Shown piece by piece: positions 16,989 to 25,332 of a stretch of 64,000 nt of DNA. Every line of letters begins with the position of its first letter. Position 1 is the stretch's first letter. Location of the stretch: contig DBNK01000022.1 in NCBI GenBank assembly GCA_002298335.1, positions 34,180-98,179 on the forward strand, in the 5' to 3' direction. Position numbers and translations under genes: made by a program. The notes beneath the pieces were generated by a model. That model worked only from the letters and a program-made list of their open reading frames with translations. It searched no databases and was not told the origin of the DNA. Origin of the DNA: Thalassolituus sp. UBA674 (lineage in GTDB: Bacteria; Pseudomonadota; Gammaproteobacteria; Pseudomonadales; Oceanobacteraceae).

Positions 16989-18356
16989 ATGTTTAACCGC
17001 CCGCTTACTGGCATTGCACTCTTAGCTGCCCTGTTTTTCAGCAGTGCCTCTCACTCAGCGGAATCTCTGCAGGAACTGTACAAGCAGATTTCCGGCGATA
17101 TTCAGAAAGAAGCCACGCACAACACAGAGCGTGAGAAAAAATTCAAAGCCGCTGCCGACCAGCAGAAAGCCATGCTGGCCGACGTTAAAGCCAAACTGGC
17201 CGCGCAGGAAAAACTGCGTACCCAGCTGAAAGCCACTTTTGATGCCAACGAAGCCGAACTGGCCGAGATTTCAACCCTGCTCGATCAGCGTACCGGTAAC
17301 CTCGGTGAACTGTTCGGTGTGTTCCGCCAGATGGCCGGTGACACCCAGTCACTCATGGTTGGCTCTCTGATCACCGCTCAGTATCCGGAGCGTCTGGATA
17401 CCATCGAAGCCCTGGCCAACTCCAAAGAAGTACCCACCATTCCGCAGATGCAGTCTCTGTGGGAACTGATGCTGCAGGAAGTGTCCGCTTCCGGTGAAGT
17501 CACTAAGTTCACCTCTTCTGTTGTTCGTCCGAGTGGTGAAGCCTATTCAGCAGATGTTACCCGCGTAGGTACCTTCAACGTGGTCACCGGTGACAAGTTC
17601 CTGAGCTACAACTCCGACAGCGGTAAGCTGGTTGAACTGTCCCGTCAGCCTTCTGGTGCGGCCACCAGCACAGCCGCTGATCTGACCAGCGCCTCCTCCG
17701 GCTCCGTCGATTTCATGCTTGATCCATCCCGTGGTGCCCTGCTGAGTCTGCTGGTACAGGCTCCGAGCCTGATGGAGCGCGTGCAACAGGGTCGTGAAGT
17801 GGGTTATGCCATTATTGTGGTCGGTCTCATCGGTCTGGTGTTTGCTCTGATGCGTTATCTGGCCCTGTCCGGCACCTCTGCCCGTATCCGTAAACAGCTG
17901 AAAGATATGGAACACCCGTCGGATAACAACCCGCTGGGCCGAATGATGATTGCTTTCTATGAGAACAAGCACCTGAACGACCTCGACGTGATCACCAAGA
18001 AGCTTGAAGAAGTCATCTTCAAAGAACTGACCGACATGAAGAAAGGTCTGGCCACCATCAAAGTACTGGCTGCCATCGCGCCTCTGATGGGTCTGCTCGG
18101 TACGGTGACCGGTATGATCGGTACCTTCCAGGCGATTACCCTGTTCGGTACCGGTGATCCGAAACTCATGGCAGGCGGTATCTCTCAGGCACTGATCACG
18201 ACCGTTCTGGGCCTGGTGGCTGCGATTCCGCTGCTGCTCGCCAGTAACGCTCTGAACAGCCGCAACCAGCAGCTGAGCAAGCTGATCGGTGAACAGGCCA
18301 GCGGCATGATCGCTGAAAAAGCCGCTGAAATTGCTGCGCGCAAAAAAGCCGCCTGA
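16989..18356 (+). CDS. ttpC: TtpC, MotA/TolQ/ExbB-family component of the TonB2 system
   Basis: Inner-membrane protein of the fourth-component type required by TonB2 systems in Vibrio. It has a signal sequence (LTGIALLAALFFSSASHS), a periplasmic coiled-coil part (residues about 30-95) and a central periplasmic domain. The C-terminal MotA/TolQ/ExbB domain has transmembrane helices near 280-300 (YAIIVVGLIGLVFALM), 360-385 (LAAIAPLMGLLGTVTGMIGT) and 400-425. ATG 16989 follows GAGGAG; the open frame starts 30 bases earlier inside DUF3450. At 455 residues it is much longer than ExbB and carries its own domain. It is followed by a second, short ExbB. Confidence 0.9.
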   Translation: MFNRPLTGIALLAALFFSSASHSAESLQELYKQISGDIQKEATHNTEREKKFKAAADQQKAMLADVKAKLAAQEKLRTQLKATFDANEAELAEISTLLDQRTGNLGELFGVFRQMAGDTQSLMVGSLITAQYPERLDTIEALANSKEVPTIPQMQSLWELMLQEVSASGEVTKFTSSVVRPSGEAYSADVTRVGTFNVVTGDKFLSYNSDSGKLVELSRQPSGAATSTAADLTSASSGSVDFMLDPSRGALLSLLVQAPSLMERVQQGREVGYAIIVVGLIGLVFALMRYLALSGTSARIRKQLKDMEHPSDNNPLGRMMIAFYENKHLNDLDVITKKLEEVIFKELTDMKKGLATIKVLAAIAPLMGLLGTVTGMIGTFQAITLFGTGDPKLMAGGISQALITTVLGLVAAIPLLLASNALNSRNQQLSKLIGEQASGMIAEKAAEIAARKKAA

Positions 18357-18371
18357 TAACGGGATCTCTGC

Positions 18372-18890
18372 ATGAATAATATTCAGACCCAGTTACTCGA
18401 CTTTATGGAATCAGGAGGCCCGGTACTCTGGGTCATCCTGGGTGCCACCTGTCTGCTCTGGTATCTGATTTTTGAACGCTACTGGTTCTTCCTGCGCGAA
18501 TACCCCGTGCAGCTGAAGGCCAATCTGGACCGCTGGCAGGGACGCAAGCACAAATCGGCCTGGTACTCAGACCGTGTCCAGAAAATGCTGATTTCAGAAA
18601 TCGACTGCCAGATGGTGAAAAATCTGAAAGTGATCACCGGCCTGATCGCCCTGCTGCCCATGCTCGGACTGCTCGGTACCGTGACCGGTATGATCCAGGT
18701 ATTTGATGTTATGGCGTTTATGGGGTCCGGTAACCCACGCGCCATGGCTAATGGTGTGAGCGCCGCGACCATTCCGACCATGGCCGGCATGGTGATCGCA
18801 CTGACCGCTATTCCGTTCGCTACTGAGCTGGAGCGACGTTACCGTCGCGAGATTCACCGTACCCGTGAAGTCATCAGCAGCGACCAATAA
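18372..18890 (+). CDS. exbB: ExbB-type proton channel subunit
   Basis: Short (172 residues) MotA/TolQ/ExbB protein forming, with ExbD, the proton-driven motor for TonB in the inner membrane. Three hydrophobic segments are seen: GGPVLWVILGATCLLWYLIF near 15, LIALLPMLGLLGTVTGMIQV near 93 (family signature LGTVTGM) and ATIPTMAGMVIALTAIPFA near 134. Compared with TtpC it lacks the periplasmic domain and the signal peptide. Gaps of 15 bases before and 14 after place it inside the operon. Confidence 0.93.
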   Translation: MNNIQTQLLDFMESGGPVLWVILGATCLLWYLIFERYWFFLREYPVQLKANLDRWQGRKHKSAWYSDRVQKMLISEIDCQMVKNLKVITGLIALLPMLGLLGTVTGMIQVFDVMAFMGSGNPRAMANGVSAATIPTMAGMVIALTAIPFATELERRYRREIHRTREVISSDQ

Positions 18891-18904
18891 TTGAGGCATT
18901 CTTT

Positions 18905-19312
18905 ATGAACGACAATAACCTTCTGTCCATGGCCGATGAGGAAGAAAGCCAGATTGACCTTACGCCCATGCTGGACGTGGTCTTTATCATGCTGATCTTC
19001 TTCATCGTGACCTCCACCTTCGTGAAAGAAGCCGGTGTGGACGTGACCCGTCCGGATGCAGAAACCGCTACGGTGGCTGAATCCAACAGTATCCAGATCG
19101 GTATTACCGCTCAGAACGATATTTTCTTTGATAAGCGTCCGATTGATACCCGTGCCGTTCGCGCCAACGTCGAAAAAGCGTTAGCTGAGAACCCCGGCGC
19201 CGCCGTCATCATCATTGCTGACCGTATGTCCAACACCAGTGCCCTGATTGAAGTAATGGATCAGGCCCGTCTGGCGGGTGCCGCCTCGGTGTCCGTGGCT
19301 ACGGAGGAGTAA
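18905..19312 (+). CDS. exbD: ExbD-type motor subunit
   Basis: Biopolymer transport protein of 135 residues. A cytoplasmic N terminus is followed by IDLTPMLDVVFIMLIFFIVT near 19, whose aspartate (in PMLDVVF) is the proton-translocating residue of the family. A periplasmic domain follows and ends near residue 130. It pairs with the ExbB upstream and transmits energy to the TonB downstream (4-base gap). Confidence 0.95.
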   Translation: MNDNNLLSMADEEESQIDLTPMLDVVFIMLIFFIVTSTFVKEAGVDVTRPDAETATVAESNSIQIGITAQNDIFFDKRPIDTRAVRANVEKALAENPGAAVIIIADRMSNTSALIEVMDQARLAGAASVSVATEE

Positions 19313-19315
19313 ATC

Positions 19316-19951
19316 ATGGTAGCAAAACACCTGGCCAGTCTGGGTGCGGCTGCGGTCTTCAGTCTGCTGGTGTTTATCGCCATGCAGCTGATGATCGCGA
19401 CGGATGGCCTGTTCGAAAAACCCGACAGCAACCGGACCTACCTGGACTTTGTCCGGGTAGACCGCAACCTGCAGGAAACCCAGACCAAAGACCGACGTAT
19501 TCCTGATCCACCGAAGCCACCTGAGAATCCGCCACCGCCAGAGGCACAGGCTGATTTCCAGAAAGATACTCAGACCAAAAACCTGAACATGGATCTGCCC
19601 AACATCTCCACCAGCCTCAGCAGTGGCGATGGCCCGAGCCTGGGTGGACTGAGTGGAGGTAATGGCGGACTGGCAGGCTTTGATACGGACGTGATTCCGA
19701 TTGTGCGCCAGGCACCTAAGTATCCGCAGCGTGCGATGCAGGCCCGTCTGGAAGGCTATGTCATTCTTGATGTGACTATTGCACCGGATGGTTCGGTTAC
19801 AGACGTATCTGTCATGGAATCAAACCCGCCACGTATCTTTGATGCAGCTGCCATGAACGCTATGCGTAAGTGGAAGTTCCGTCCGAAAATCGTTGACGGT
19901 CAGCCACAATCTCAGCGCGCCAAGCAGAAACTTGAGTTTAACTTACCCTGA
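19316..19951 (+). CDS. tonB: TonB energy-transducing protein
   Basis: Inner-membrane-anchored protein that contacts receptor TonB boxes across the periplasm. An N-terminal transmembrane segment (LGAAAVFSLLVFIAMQLMI) is followed by a proline-rich spacer (PDPPKPPENPPPPEAQ near 63), a glycine-rich stretch and the C-terminal TonB domain (APKYPQRAMQARLEGYVILD, then MRKWKFRPKIVDG). At 211 residues it is short, as for TonB2-type proteins. Its place beside one receptor gene suggests dedication to that receptor, though TonBs can be shared. Confidence 0.95.
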   Translation: MVAKHLASLGAAAVFSLLVFIAMQLMIATDGLFEKPDSNRTYLDFVRVDRNLQETQTKDRRIPDPPKPPENPPPPEAQADFQKDTQTKNLNMDLPNISTSLSSGDGPSLGGLSGGNGGLAGFDTDVIPIVRQAPKYPQRAMQARLEGYVILDVTIAPDGSVTDVSVMESNPPRIFDAAAMNAMRKWKFRPKIVDGQPQSQRAKQKLEFNLP

Positions 19952-19962
19952 AATATTCCATT

Positions 19963-21228
19963 ATGATCAGAAGACCTGAAAAGCGTCTCTTCACGCGTAA
20001 ACCTCTGGGGTTGCTGTTAGCAACCCTGCTGGTACCAGCGGTGCTCTCTGGTAAGGCGTATGCGGCGGCTGACTCTGTCAGTACCAAAACCTACAACCGC
20101 CTGACGGAAGCGCAGGAGTTTATCACCAACAGTCAGTTCGCCGAGGCCAAAGTTATCCTCGACGAGCTGGTTACCAGCGTGAATGACAATTCCATCGACA
20201 AAGCCCTGACCTATCAGCTGATCGGTTACACCGAGATGAGTCAGAACAATTACCCGAAAGCGATCAGCGCCTTCATGGAGACTCTCAGCTATGAGAAGCT
20301 CCCGGAACAGCTGCGCATTAATATCGGTTACATGGTGGCTCAGCTGTACGCAGCAGAAGGCGAGTACGATAAAGCGCTGGACTTTGCCCGCGAATGGTTC
20401 GTAACACTCGAAGCGCCGACTGCCGACCAGTACATCTTTATGGCCAACATCTTCGCCCAGACGAAGAATTACTCTGAGGCCGTGCCGTACGCGGTGAAAG
20501 CCATCGACATGAGTGATGACCCGAAAGAGACCTGGTTCCAGGTGCTGATTGCCAGCTACTTTGAACTGAAGCAGTATCAGAACTCGGAAAAGTACCTGAA
20601 GATGGCCATCACCAACTGGCCGACCAAGCAGGCCTACTGGGAACAGCTGGCCAGCGTCTACCTGATGCAGGACAAAATGGAACCGGCACTGGTGACTCTG
20701 CAACTGGCCTGGAAAGGCGAGTGGATTGAAAAAGAAGGCCTGATCCAGAACCTGATCCAGCTGGCTGTTAACGAAGGCATTCCGGAACACGCCGCGCGCC
20801 TGCTCGTGCAGGCCATGGACCGCGGCGTGATTCCTGAAAACGCCAAGTATGTCGATTCACTGGCCAATGCCTGGCTGGCGGCAAAGGAGTTCGATAAAGC
20901 GATTGCCAGTTTCGAACGTCTGTCCGACATCAATGGTGAAGCCAAGCCACTGGAAAAAGTCGCAAACATCCATCTGCAGCAGGCCCAGTGGAAAGAAGCT
21001 GAAAAGGCCGCCCGTGCCGCGTTGGAAAAAACGTCCGATAAGCCCGGTAATATCTGGTTTGCCCTGGGTATGGCCCTGGCGGAACAGGAACGCTTTGACG
21101 AAGGCATCAGTGCTCTGCGCAAAGCCAAAGCCTATGACTACTCGTCGCGTAAAGCCGGTCAGTGGATCAAATACGCTGAAGGCCTTAAGCGTCAGAAGCA
21201 GTGGGTCGAACAGAACCGCAACAGCTGA
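19963..21228 (+). CDS. periplasmic TPR protein of the TonB2 cluster
   Basis: Signal peptide (LGLLLATLLVPAVLSGKAYA) then helical tetratricopeptide-like repeats throughout, for example AQEFITNSQFAEAKVILDEL, YPKAISAFMETLSYEK, YDKALDFAREWFV and FDKAIASFERLSDI. Proteins like this follow tonB2 in vibrios and many marine gammaproteobacteria. They probably scaffold or tune the TonB complex, but their mechanism is not established. It is 11 bases after tonB and is the last gene before a stem-loop. Confidence 0.85.
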   Translation: MIRRPEKRLFTRKPLGLLLATLLVPAVLSGKAYAAADSVSTKTYNRLTEAQEFITNSQFAEAKVILDELVTSVNDNSIDKALTYQLIGYTEMSQNNYPKAISAFMETLSYEKLPEQLRINIGYMVAQLYAAEGEYDKALDFAREWFVTLEAPTADQYIFMANIFAQTKNYSEAVPYAVKAIDMSDDPKETWFQVLIASYFELKQYQNSEKYLKMAITNWPTKQAYWEQLASVYLMQDKMEPALVTLQLAWKGEWIEKEGLIQNLIQLAVNEGIPEHAARLLVQAMDRGVIPENAKYVDSLANAWLAAKEFDKAIASFERLSDINGEAKPLEKVANIHLQQAQWKEAEKAARAALEKTSDKPGNIWFALGMALAEQERFDEGISALRKAKAYDYSSRKAGQWIKYAEGLKRQKQWVEQNRNS

Positions 21229-21260
21229 CGCTGTACCTTTCCTTATCCTTTGATGAACCT

Positions 21261-21283
21261 CCCGCCGGTCAAGCACCGGCGGG
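21261..21283 (+). promoter_or_regulatory. perfect stem-loop upstream of the NUP lipoprotein gene
   Basis: CCCGCCGGT-CAAGC-ACCGGCGGG, a 9-bp GC-rich hairpin without a T-run, ending about 9 bases before the AGGAGA ribosome-binding site of the next gene. Its place suggests a processing or mRNA-stability element dividing the TonB module from the NUP gene. Confidence 0.5.
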
Positions 21284-21300
21284 CTCCAGGAGAACGCCCG

Positions 21301-22407
21301 ATGAAAACTGCTTTCAAACTGCTGCCCATCGCCATGCTGGCCGCAACCTGCGCTTTCACCCTGACCGCCTGTAAGGAAGAAGCCCCAGCTGCACCTGCCG
21401 CAAAAGCCGAGGCTCCGGCACCAATCCCGGTGAAATTCGTTGTTGTCACCATGTTTGAGATTGGTGAAGACGAGGGCGATATGGCCGGTGAATTCCAGCT
21501 GTGGAAGGAGCGCGCCAAACTGGACACACGTATTCCCTTCCCGAACTCGCACCATGACCTGTACATGAACAAAGAAACCGGCGTACTGGCTATGGTGACC
21601 GGTATCGGTACTTCGCATTCCGCCGGTGCGGCCATGGCACTCGGTCTGGATCCACGTTTTGACCTGTCACAGGCCTACTGGCTGGTTGCCGGTATTGCTG
21701 GTATCGACCCGGAAGATGCCTCTATCGGTTCGGCCGCCTGGGCTGAATATCTGGTCGATGGCGACCTGGCCCACGAAATTGATCCGCGTGAAATTCCGGA
21801 CGACTGGGATACCGGCTACTTCGCCCGCTATACCGTCAAGCCCTGGGACCCGAACAAACCCGAACCCACCGGTGAGATGTTTCAGGTCAATGCCGGTCTG
21901 ACCGAGTGGGCTTACCAGCTCACCAAAGATATTGAGCTTCCGGATTATCCGAGCCTTGAAGAAGCCCGCTCGCATTATGTGAATTACCCCAACGCGCAGA
22001 AACCACCCTTCGTTCTCAAGGGCGACCAGCTGGCTGCGATGACCTTCTGGCACGGTGAGATCATGAACGACTGGGCCAACAAGTGGGTGGATTACTGGAC
22101 CGAAGGACAAGGTGAGTTTGTCACTTCTGCCATGGAAGATACCGGTACCTTTATGTCACTCTCCTTCCTCGACAACATCGGCAAGGTCGATAAAGACCGG
22201 GTGATGGTGCTGCGTACCGGCAGTAACTACACCATGCCGCCGGAAGGTGTGACCGCGGTTGATAACCTGCTGGCCGAAAACGAAGGATACCAGGGGCTTG
22301 AGGCCTCGCTGGAATCGGCCTGGCTGGTTGGCTCCGCGGTAATGAATGAGATTCTCGGCAATTGGGATACCTACAAAGACACCATTCCTGCCGCGGCTGC
22401 CGAATAA
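21301..22407 (+). CDS. purine nucleoside permease (NUP) family lipoprotein
   Basis: Exported lipoprotein: hydrophobic leader and lipobox LTAC near residue 24, followed by an Ala/Pro/Glu linker. The mature part resembles the NUP family (VVVTMFEIGEDEGDMAGEF, GVLAMVTGIGTSHSAGAAMA, VAGIAGIDPEDASIGSAAWA, MEDTGT near the C terminus), named from Candida NUP. No transmembrane helices are visible. The GIG.S and MEDTG blocks are like those of nucleoside phosphorylase/nucleosidase folds. I therefore infer a periplasmic nucleoside-binding or -cleaving protein rather than a true permease. ATG 21301 has AGGAGA upstream. Confidence 0.85.
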   Translation: MKTAFKLLPIAMLAATCAFTLTACKEEAPAAPAAKAEAPAPIPVKFVVVTMFEIGEDEGDMAGEFQLWKERAKLDTRIPFPNSHHDLYMNKETGVLAMVTGIGTSHSAGAAMALGLDPRFDLSQAYWLVAGIAGIDPEDASIGSAAWAEYLVDGDLAHEIDPREIPDDWDTGYFARYTVKPWDPNKPEPTGEMFQVNAGLTEWAYQLTKDIELPDYPSLEEARSHYVNYPNAQKPPFVLKGDQLAAMTFWHGEIMNDWANKWVDYWTEGQGEFVTSAMEDTGTFMSLSFLDNIGKVDKDRVMVLRTGSNYTMPPEGVTAVDNLLAENEGYQGLEASLESAWLVGSAVMNEILGNWDTYKDTIPAAAAE

Positions 22408-22425
22408 GCGGGTATTTAGCCCACA

Positions 22426-22462
22426 CCTGACCGGATGGCTGACATGAAGCCGTCCGGTCAGG
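22426..22462 (+). terminator. long inverted repeat after the NUP gene
   Basis: Near-perfect 15-bp inverted repeat (CCTGACCGGATGGCT and AGCCGTCCGGTCAGG, one mismatch) with a 7-base loop, 18 bases past the stop codon. There is no T-run, so it may be a weak terminator or mRNA-end stabiliser. The outer CTGACC/GGTCAG also echoes the RutR half-sites, and it lies just before the regulator gene. Confidence 0.45.
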
Positions 22463-22498
22463 GTTGACGCATTCAGAGTTCAGGAAGTCCGCTCAGAC

Positions 22499-23167
22499 AT
22501 GACCACCAGGAAGTACAAAACCGGAAAAATCCGCGAACGTAACCGCGAAAAAATCCTCGCCGCCGCCGAACAGGAATTCGTCCTGCACGGCTTTAAAGGC
22601 ACCACCATGCAGGCCGTGGCGGACCGCGCAGAAGTCCCGAAAGCCAACATCCACTATTATTTCAAAAGCAAAAGTAACCTCTACATCGCCCTGCTTGAGC
22701 ACATCATGGGAGCCTGGAACGAGGTTCTGGCTGATCTGTCGGCCGACGACGATCCGGCCGAGATGATCACCCGCTTTATCCGCACCAAGATGCAGCTGTC
22801 CTATACCCATCCGAATGCATCCAAAATCTTTGCTATGGAAATCATTCAGGGCGCACCGCGCATCCGCGGTCATATGGCTGAAGTCATGCTGCCCTGGGTG
22901 AAAGAAAAGACGTCGGTCATGCAGAGCTGGATCGATCAGGGCAAGATGCGCCCGATTGACCCGACCCATCTGATTTTTATGATCTGGGCAACCACGCAGC
23001 ATTACGCCGACTTTGAAACTCAGGTTCTGGAAATCACCAACAAGCGCCAGTACGCCCCTGAAGACATCGACCATATCACGGGTTTTCTGCTGGATATCAT
23101 TCTCACCGGCTGTGGTCTGGAAAATAACCGCCGCACCCGCAGCGAAGCTTCCACTCCACAGGTCTGA
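22499..23167 (+). CDS. RutR-type TetR-family regulator
   Basis: Transcriptional regulator with an N-terminal TetR helix-turn-helix (ILAAAEQEFVLHGF...MQAVADRAEVPKANIHYYF). Its C-terminal ligand domain is strongly RutR-like: IFAMEIIQGAPRI near 115 and PIDPTHLIFMIWATTQHYAD near 155, almost the same as I recall from E. coli RutR. RutR binds TTGACCA-N2-TGGTCAA and responds to uracil/thymine. Palindromes of that type occur in this locus at 11.94, 12.01 and 13.61 kb, so it is the likely regulator of the cluster, perhaps with a purine-derived ligand. It lies between the NUP and 8-oxoguanine deaminase genes. Confidence 0.9.
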   Translation: MTTRKYKTGKIRERNREKILAAAEQEFVLHGFKGTTMQAVADRAEVPKANIHYYFKSKSNLYIALLEHIMGAWNEVLADLSADDDPAEMITRFIRTKMQLSYTHPNASKIFAMEIIQGAPRIRGHMAEVMLPWVKEKTSVMQSWIDQGKMRPIDPTHLIFMIWATTQHYADFETQVLEITNKRQYAPEDIDHITGFLLDIILTGCGLENNRRTRSEASTPQV

Positions 23168-23301
23168 GCCTCGCACCGCCCGCTGTGGCTGTGTTAAGCT
23201 CAGTGCTGTCACGGCAGATTAACACACACGTCACTGCCATTTTTGTTGAGCCGTATCACTGCGGCGAAAGGCCTTTGGGCCACTGAAATGAGGAGTGTGT
23301 T

Positions 23302-24666
23302 ATGTCAGCGTCCCAACGTCTCTGGATCAGAAATCCCCGCGCCGTTCTGGCACCGTCCACCGCCACCGCAGGCTTTGCCGCTGGCGGTATTGTCATTGAA
23401 AACGACCGTATTGCGGAGTGCCTGAATCCAGGGCAGTCTCCAGCCTTTCCGGTTGACCGGGTGATGGATGCCAGTGAGCACGTGCTGCTGCCGGGTCTGA
23501 TCAATACCCACCATCATTATTACCAGACGCTGACCCGGGCCTGCCCGCCAGCGCTGAACAAACGCCTCTTTCCCTGGCTGCAGACCCTTTACCCCATCTG
23601 GGCGCGGCTGACGCCGGAAGCCCATGCCATCGCGACCGAACTGGCCATGGTTGAGCTGCTGCTGAGCGGCTGTACCACAGCGTCTGACCATCATTATCTG
23701 TTCCCGGCCGGACTGGAGCACGCCATCGACATTCAGGCGGACATTGCCCTGCGGCTTGGTATGCGAGCCACTCTGACCCGGGGTTCCATGACGCTCAGTG
23801 TCAAAGACGGCGGCCTGCCACCCGAGAGCGTGGTACAGAGTGAATCTGAGATTCTGGACGACAGTGCCCGGCTGATCCGCGACTGGCACCGTAACGACGA
23901 CGACGGACTGATCGAGATTGCTCTCGCGCCCTGTTCGCCGTTTTCCGTCACACCCGACATCATGAAAGAGAGCGCTGCACTGGCCCGTACACATTCATTG
24001 CGCCTGCACACTCACCTGGCCGAAACCGAAGACGAAAATGCCTTCTGCCAGCGTATGTTTGGACAGCGGCCGCTGGATTATCTGGAATCAGTCGGCTGGC
24101 TTGGCCCGCAGACCTGGCTGGCCCACGGTATCTGGTTCAATGGCGACGAAATACAACGCCTCGGACAGGCCGGAACCGGGGTCTGTCACTGCCCTTCTTC
24201 CAATATGATTCTGGCTTCCGGGATTGCCCGGGTACGCGAACTGCAGCAGGCCGGTGTGCCCGTCGGACTGGGTGTCGACGGCAGTGCGTCCAACGATCAC
24301 AGTAACCTGATGCAGGAAATCCGTCAGGCACTGCTGATTCAGCGCCTGCGTTATCAGGCCGATGAGTTCACTCATCTGGATGCCCTGTATCTCGCCACCG
24401 AGGGCTCCGCCGCGGTTCTGGGGCGAGAAGATACCGGAGCCCTGTTACCCGGATATAAAGCAGACTTAGCCTTATTCAGGCTGGATGAACTGCGCTTCAG
24501 TGGCGCACACGATGCGCTTGCGGCGCTGGTTAACTGTGGTGCACATAAGGCCGATGCCGTCATGATCAACGGCGACTGGAAGGTACTGAACGGCGAATGG
24601 CTGGGCGGGGATGTAGGGGAGCTGATGGTGAGGCATCAGCAGGCCGCGAAAACGCTCTGGCCCTGA
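23302..24666 (+). CDS. 8-oxoguanine deaminase-type amidohydrolase
   Basis: Zinc amidohydrolase of the TrzA/AtzA-like group, 454 residues. Metal and active-site motifs: LINTHHHYYQTLTRA near 70, LRLHTHLAETEDEN near 236, WLAHGIWFN near 273 and LGVDGSASNDHSNLM near 330. The INTHHHYYQ and DGSASND signatures are those of bacterial 8-oxoguanine deaminases, which convert 8-oxoguanine to urate (the annotated substrate in Pseudomonas). That would feed directly into PuuD. Other aminopurines or aminohydrolase substrates cannot be excluded. It follows the RutR-type gene by 134 bases with its own GAGGAG ribosome-binding site. Confidence 0.85.
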   Translation: MSASQRLWIRNPRAVLAPSTATAGFAAGGIVIENDRIAECLNPGQSPAFPVDRVMDASEHVLLPGLINTHHHYYQTLTRACPPALNKRLFPWLQTLYPIWARLTPEAHAIATELAMVELLLSGCTTASDHHYLFPAGLEHAIDIQADIALRLGMRATLTRGSMTLSVKDGGLPPESVVQSESEILDDSARLIRDWHRNDDDGLIEIALAPCSPFSVTPDIMKESAALARTHSLRLHTHLAETEDENAFCQRMFGQRPLDYLESVGWLGPQTWLAHGIWFNGDEIQRLGQAGTGVCHCPSSNMILASGIARVRELQQAGVPVGLGVDGSASNDHSNLMQEIRQALLIQRLRYQADEFTHLDALYLATEGSAAVLGREDTGALLPGYKADLALFRLDELRFSGAHDALAALVNCGAHKADAVMINGDWKVLNGEWLGGDVGELMVRHQQAAKTLWP

Positions 24667-24840
24667 GCTTTCCTACCTACGTTGCCACAGCGGTGTTAAA
24701 AACGTTCTCGCAATGCTCATTTGCCATGAGCAAACTGCGCTTCCTCGAAAGTTTTTGCCTTGCCGTGGCTGCCTCGGTTACGGAAATCTGCCAGAACTTC
24801 CGACGCCTGATTTCAATCTTCCGGCTTCTGACGCGTTAAA

Positions 24841-25248
24841 TCAGCGCGGGACTTTACGGATACGACCATGGCTGTCGATTGCCACGTAAACGAACACGGC
24901 ATCGACCACTTTGCGGTGCTGGGACTCTGAATGATTGCGCGTCCAGACTTCCACTGCAATGCGGATGGATGACGATCCCACATCCAGCAGGCGGGTATAA
25001 ACGCTGACCGAAGCACCGACGCGGATGGGCGACATAAACACCAGCGATTCCATGGCGACGTTGGCAATGCGGCCATGGGCCAGACGGCTGGCCAGCTCTT
25101 CAGCGGCGTGGTCCATCTGGGCAACCACCCAGCCACCGCTGATGTCGCCGTGCAGATTGCATTCCGCACGGGCAGGAATCAGACGCATGCTGAGCGTTCC
25201 TTCGGGGGAAGGTTGATTGTCTTCGGGCTTTTCCATATCGGGTTTCAA
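24841..25248 (-). CDS. acyl-CoA thioesterase, YciA-like hotdog fold
   Basis: Hydrolyses acyl-CoA to free acid and CoA. The 135-residue protein has the hotdog helix region DISGGWVVAQMDHAAEELASR, where NLHGDISGGW carries the conserved Asp, followed by VAMESLVFMSPIRVGASV and VDAVFVYVAID. ATG 25248 (MKPDMEKP) or the ATG four codons on are both possible starts. It is unrelated in function to the purine locus. It lies downstream of the TRAP genes on the same strand but is separated by 84 bases with no clear link. Confidence 0.85.
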   Translation of the reverse strand: MKPDMEKPEDNQPSPEGTLSMRLIPARAECNLHGDISGGWVVAQMDHAAEELASRLAHGRIANVAMESLVFMSPIRVGASVSVYTRLLDVGSSSIRIAVEVWTRNHSESQHRKVVDAVFVYVAIDSHGRIRKVPR

Positions 25249-25332
25249 TTCTTATTGTCTGAGGACGCGAAGGCGCAGTCCGTAATCCATCGTTGCGGAA
25301 CGGCTGTTGTTGCCATCACCGGATAATTATTG

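Noticed and set aside
22426..22462. RutR operator upstream of the regulator gene
   Set aside because: The CTGACC and GGTCAG halves are too far apart for one site; more likely a terminator-type hairpin of the NUP gene.
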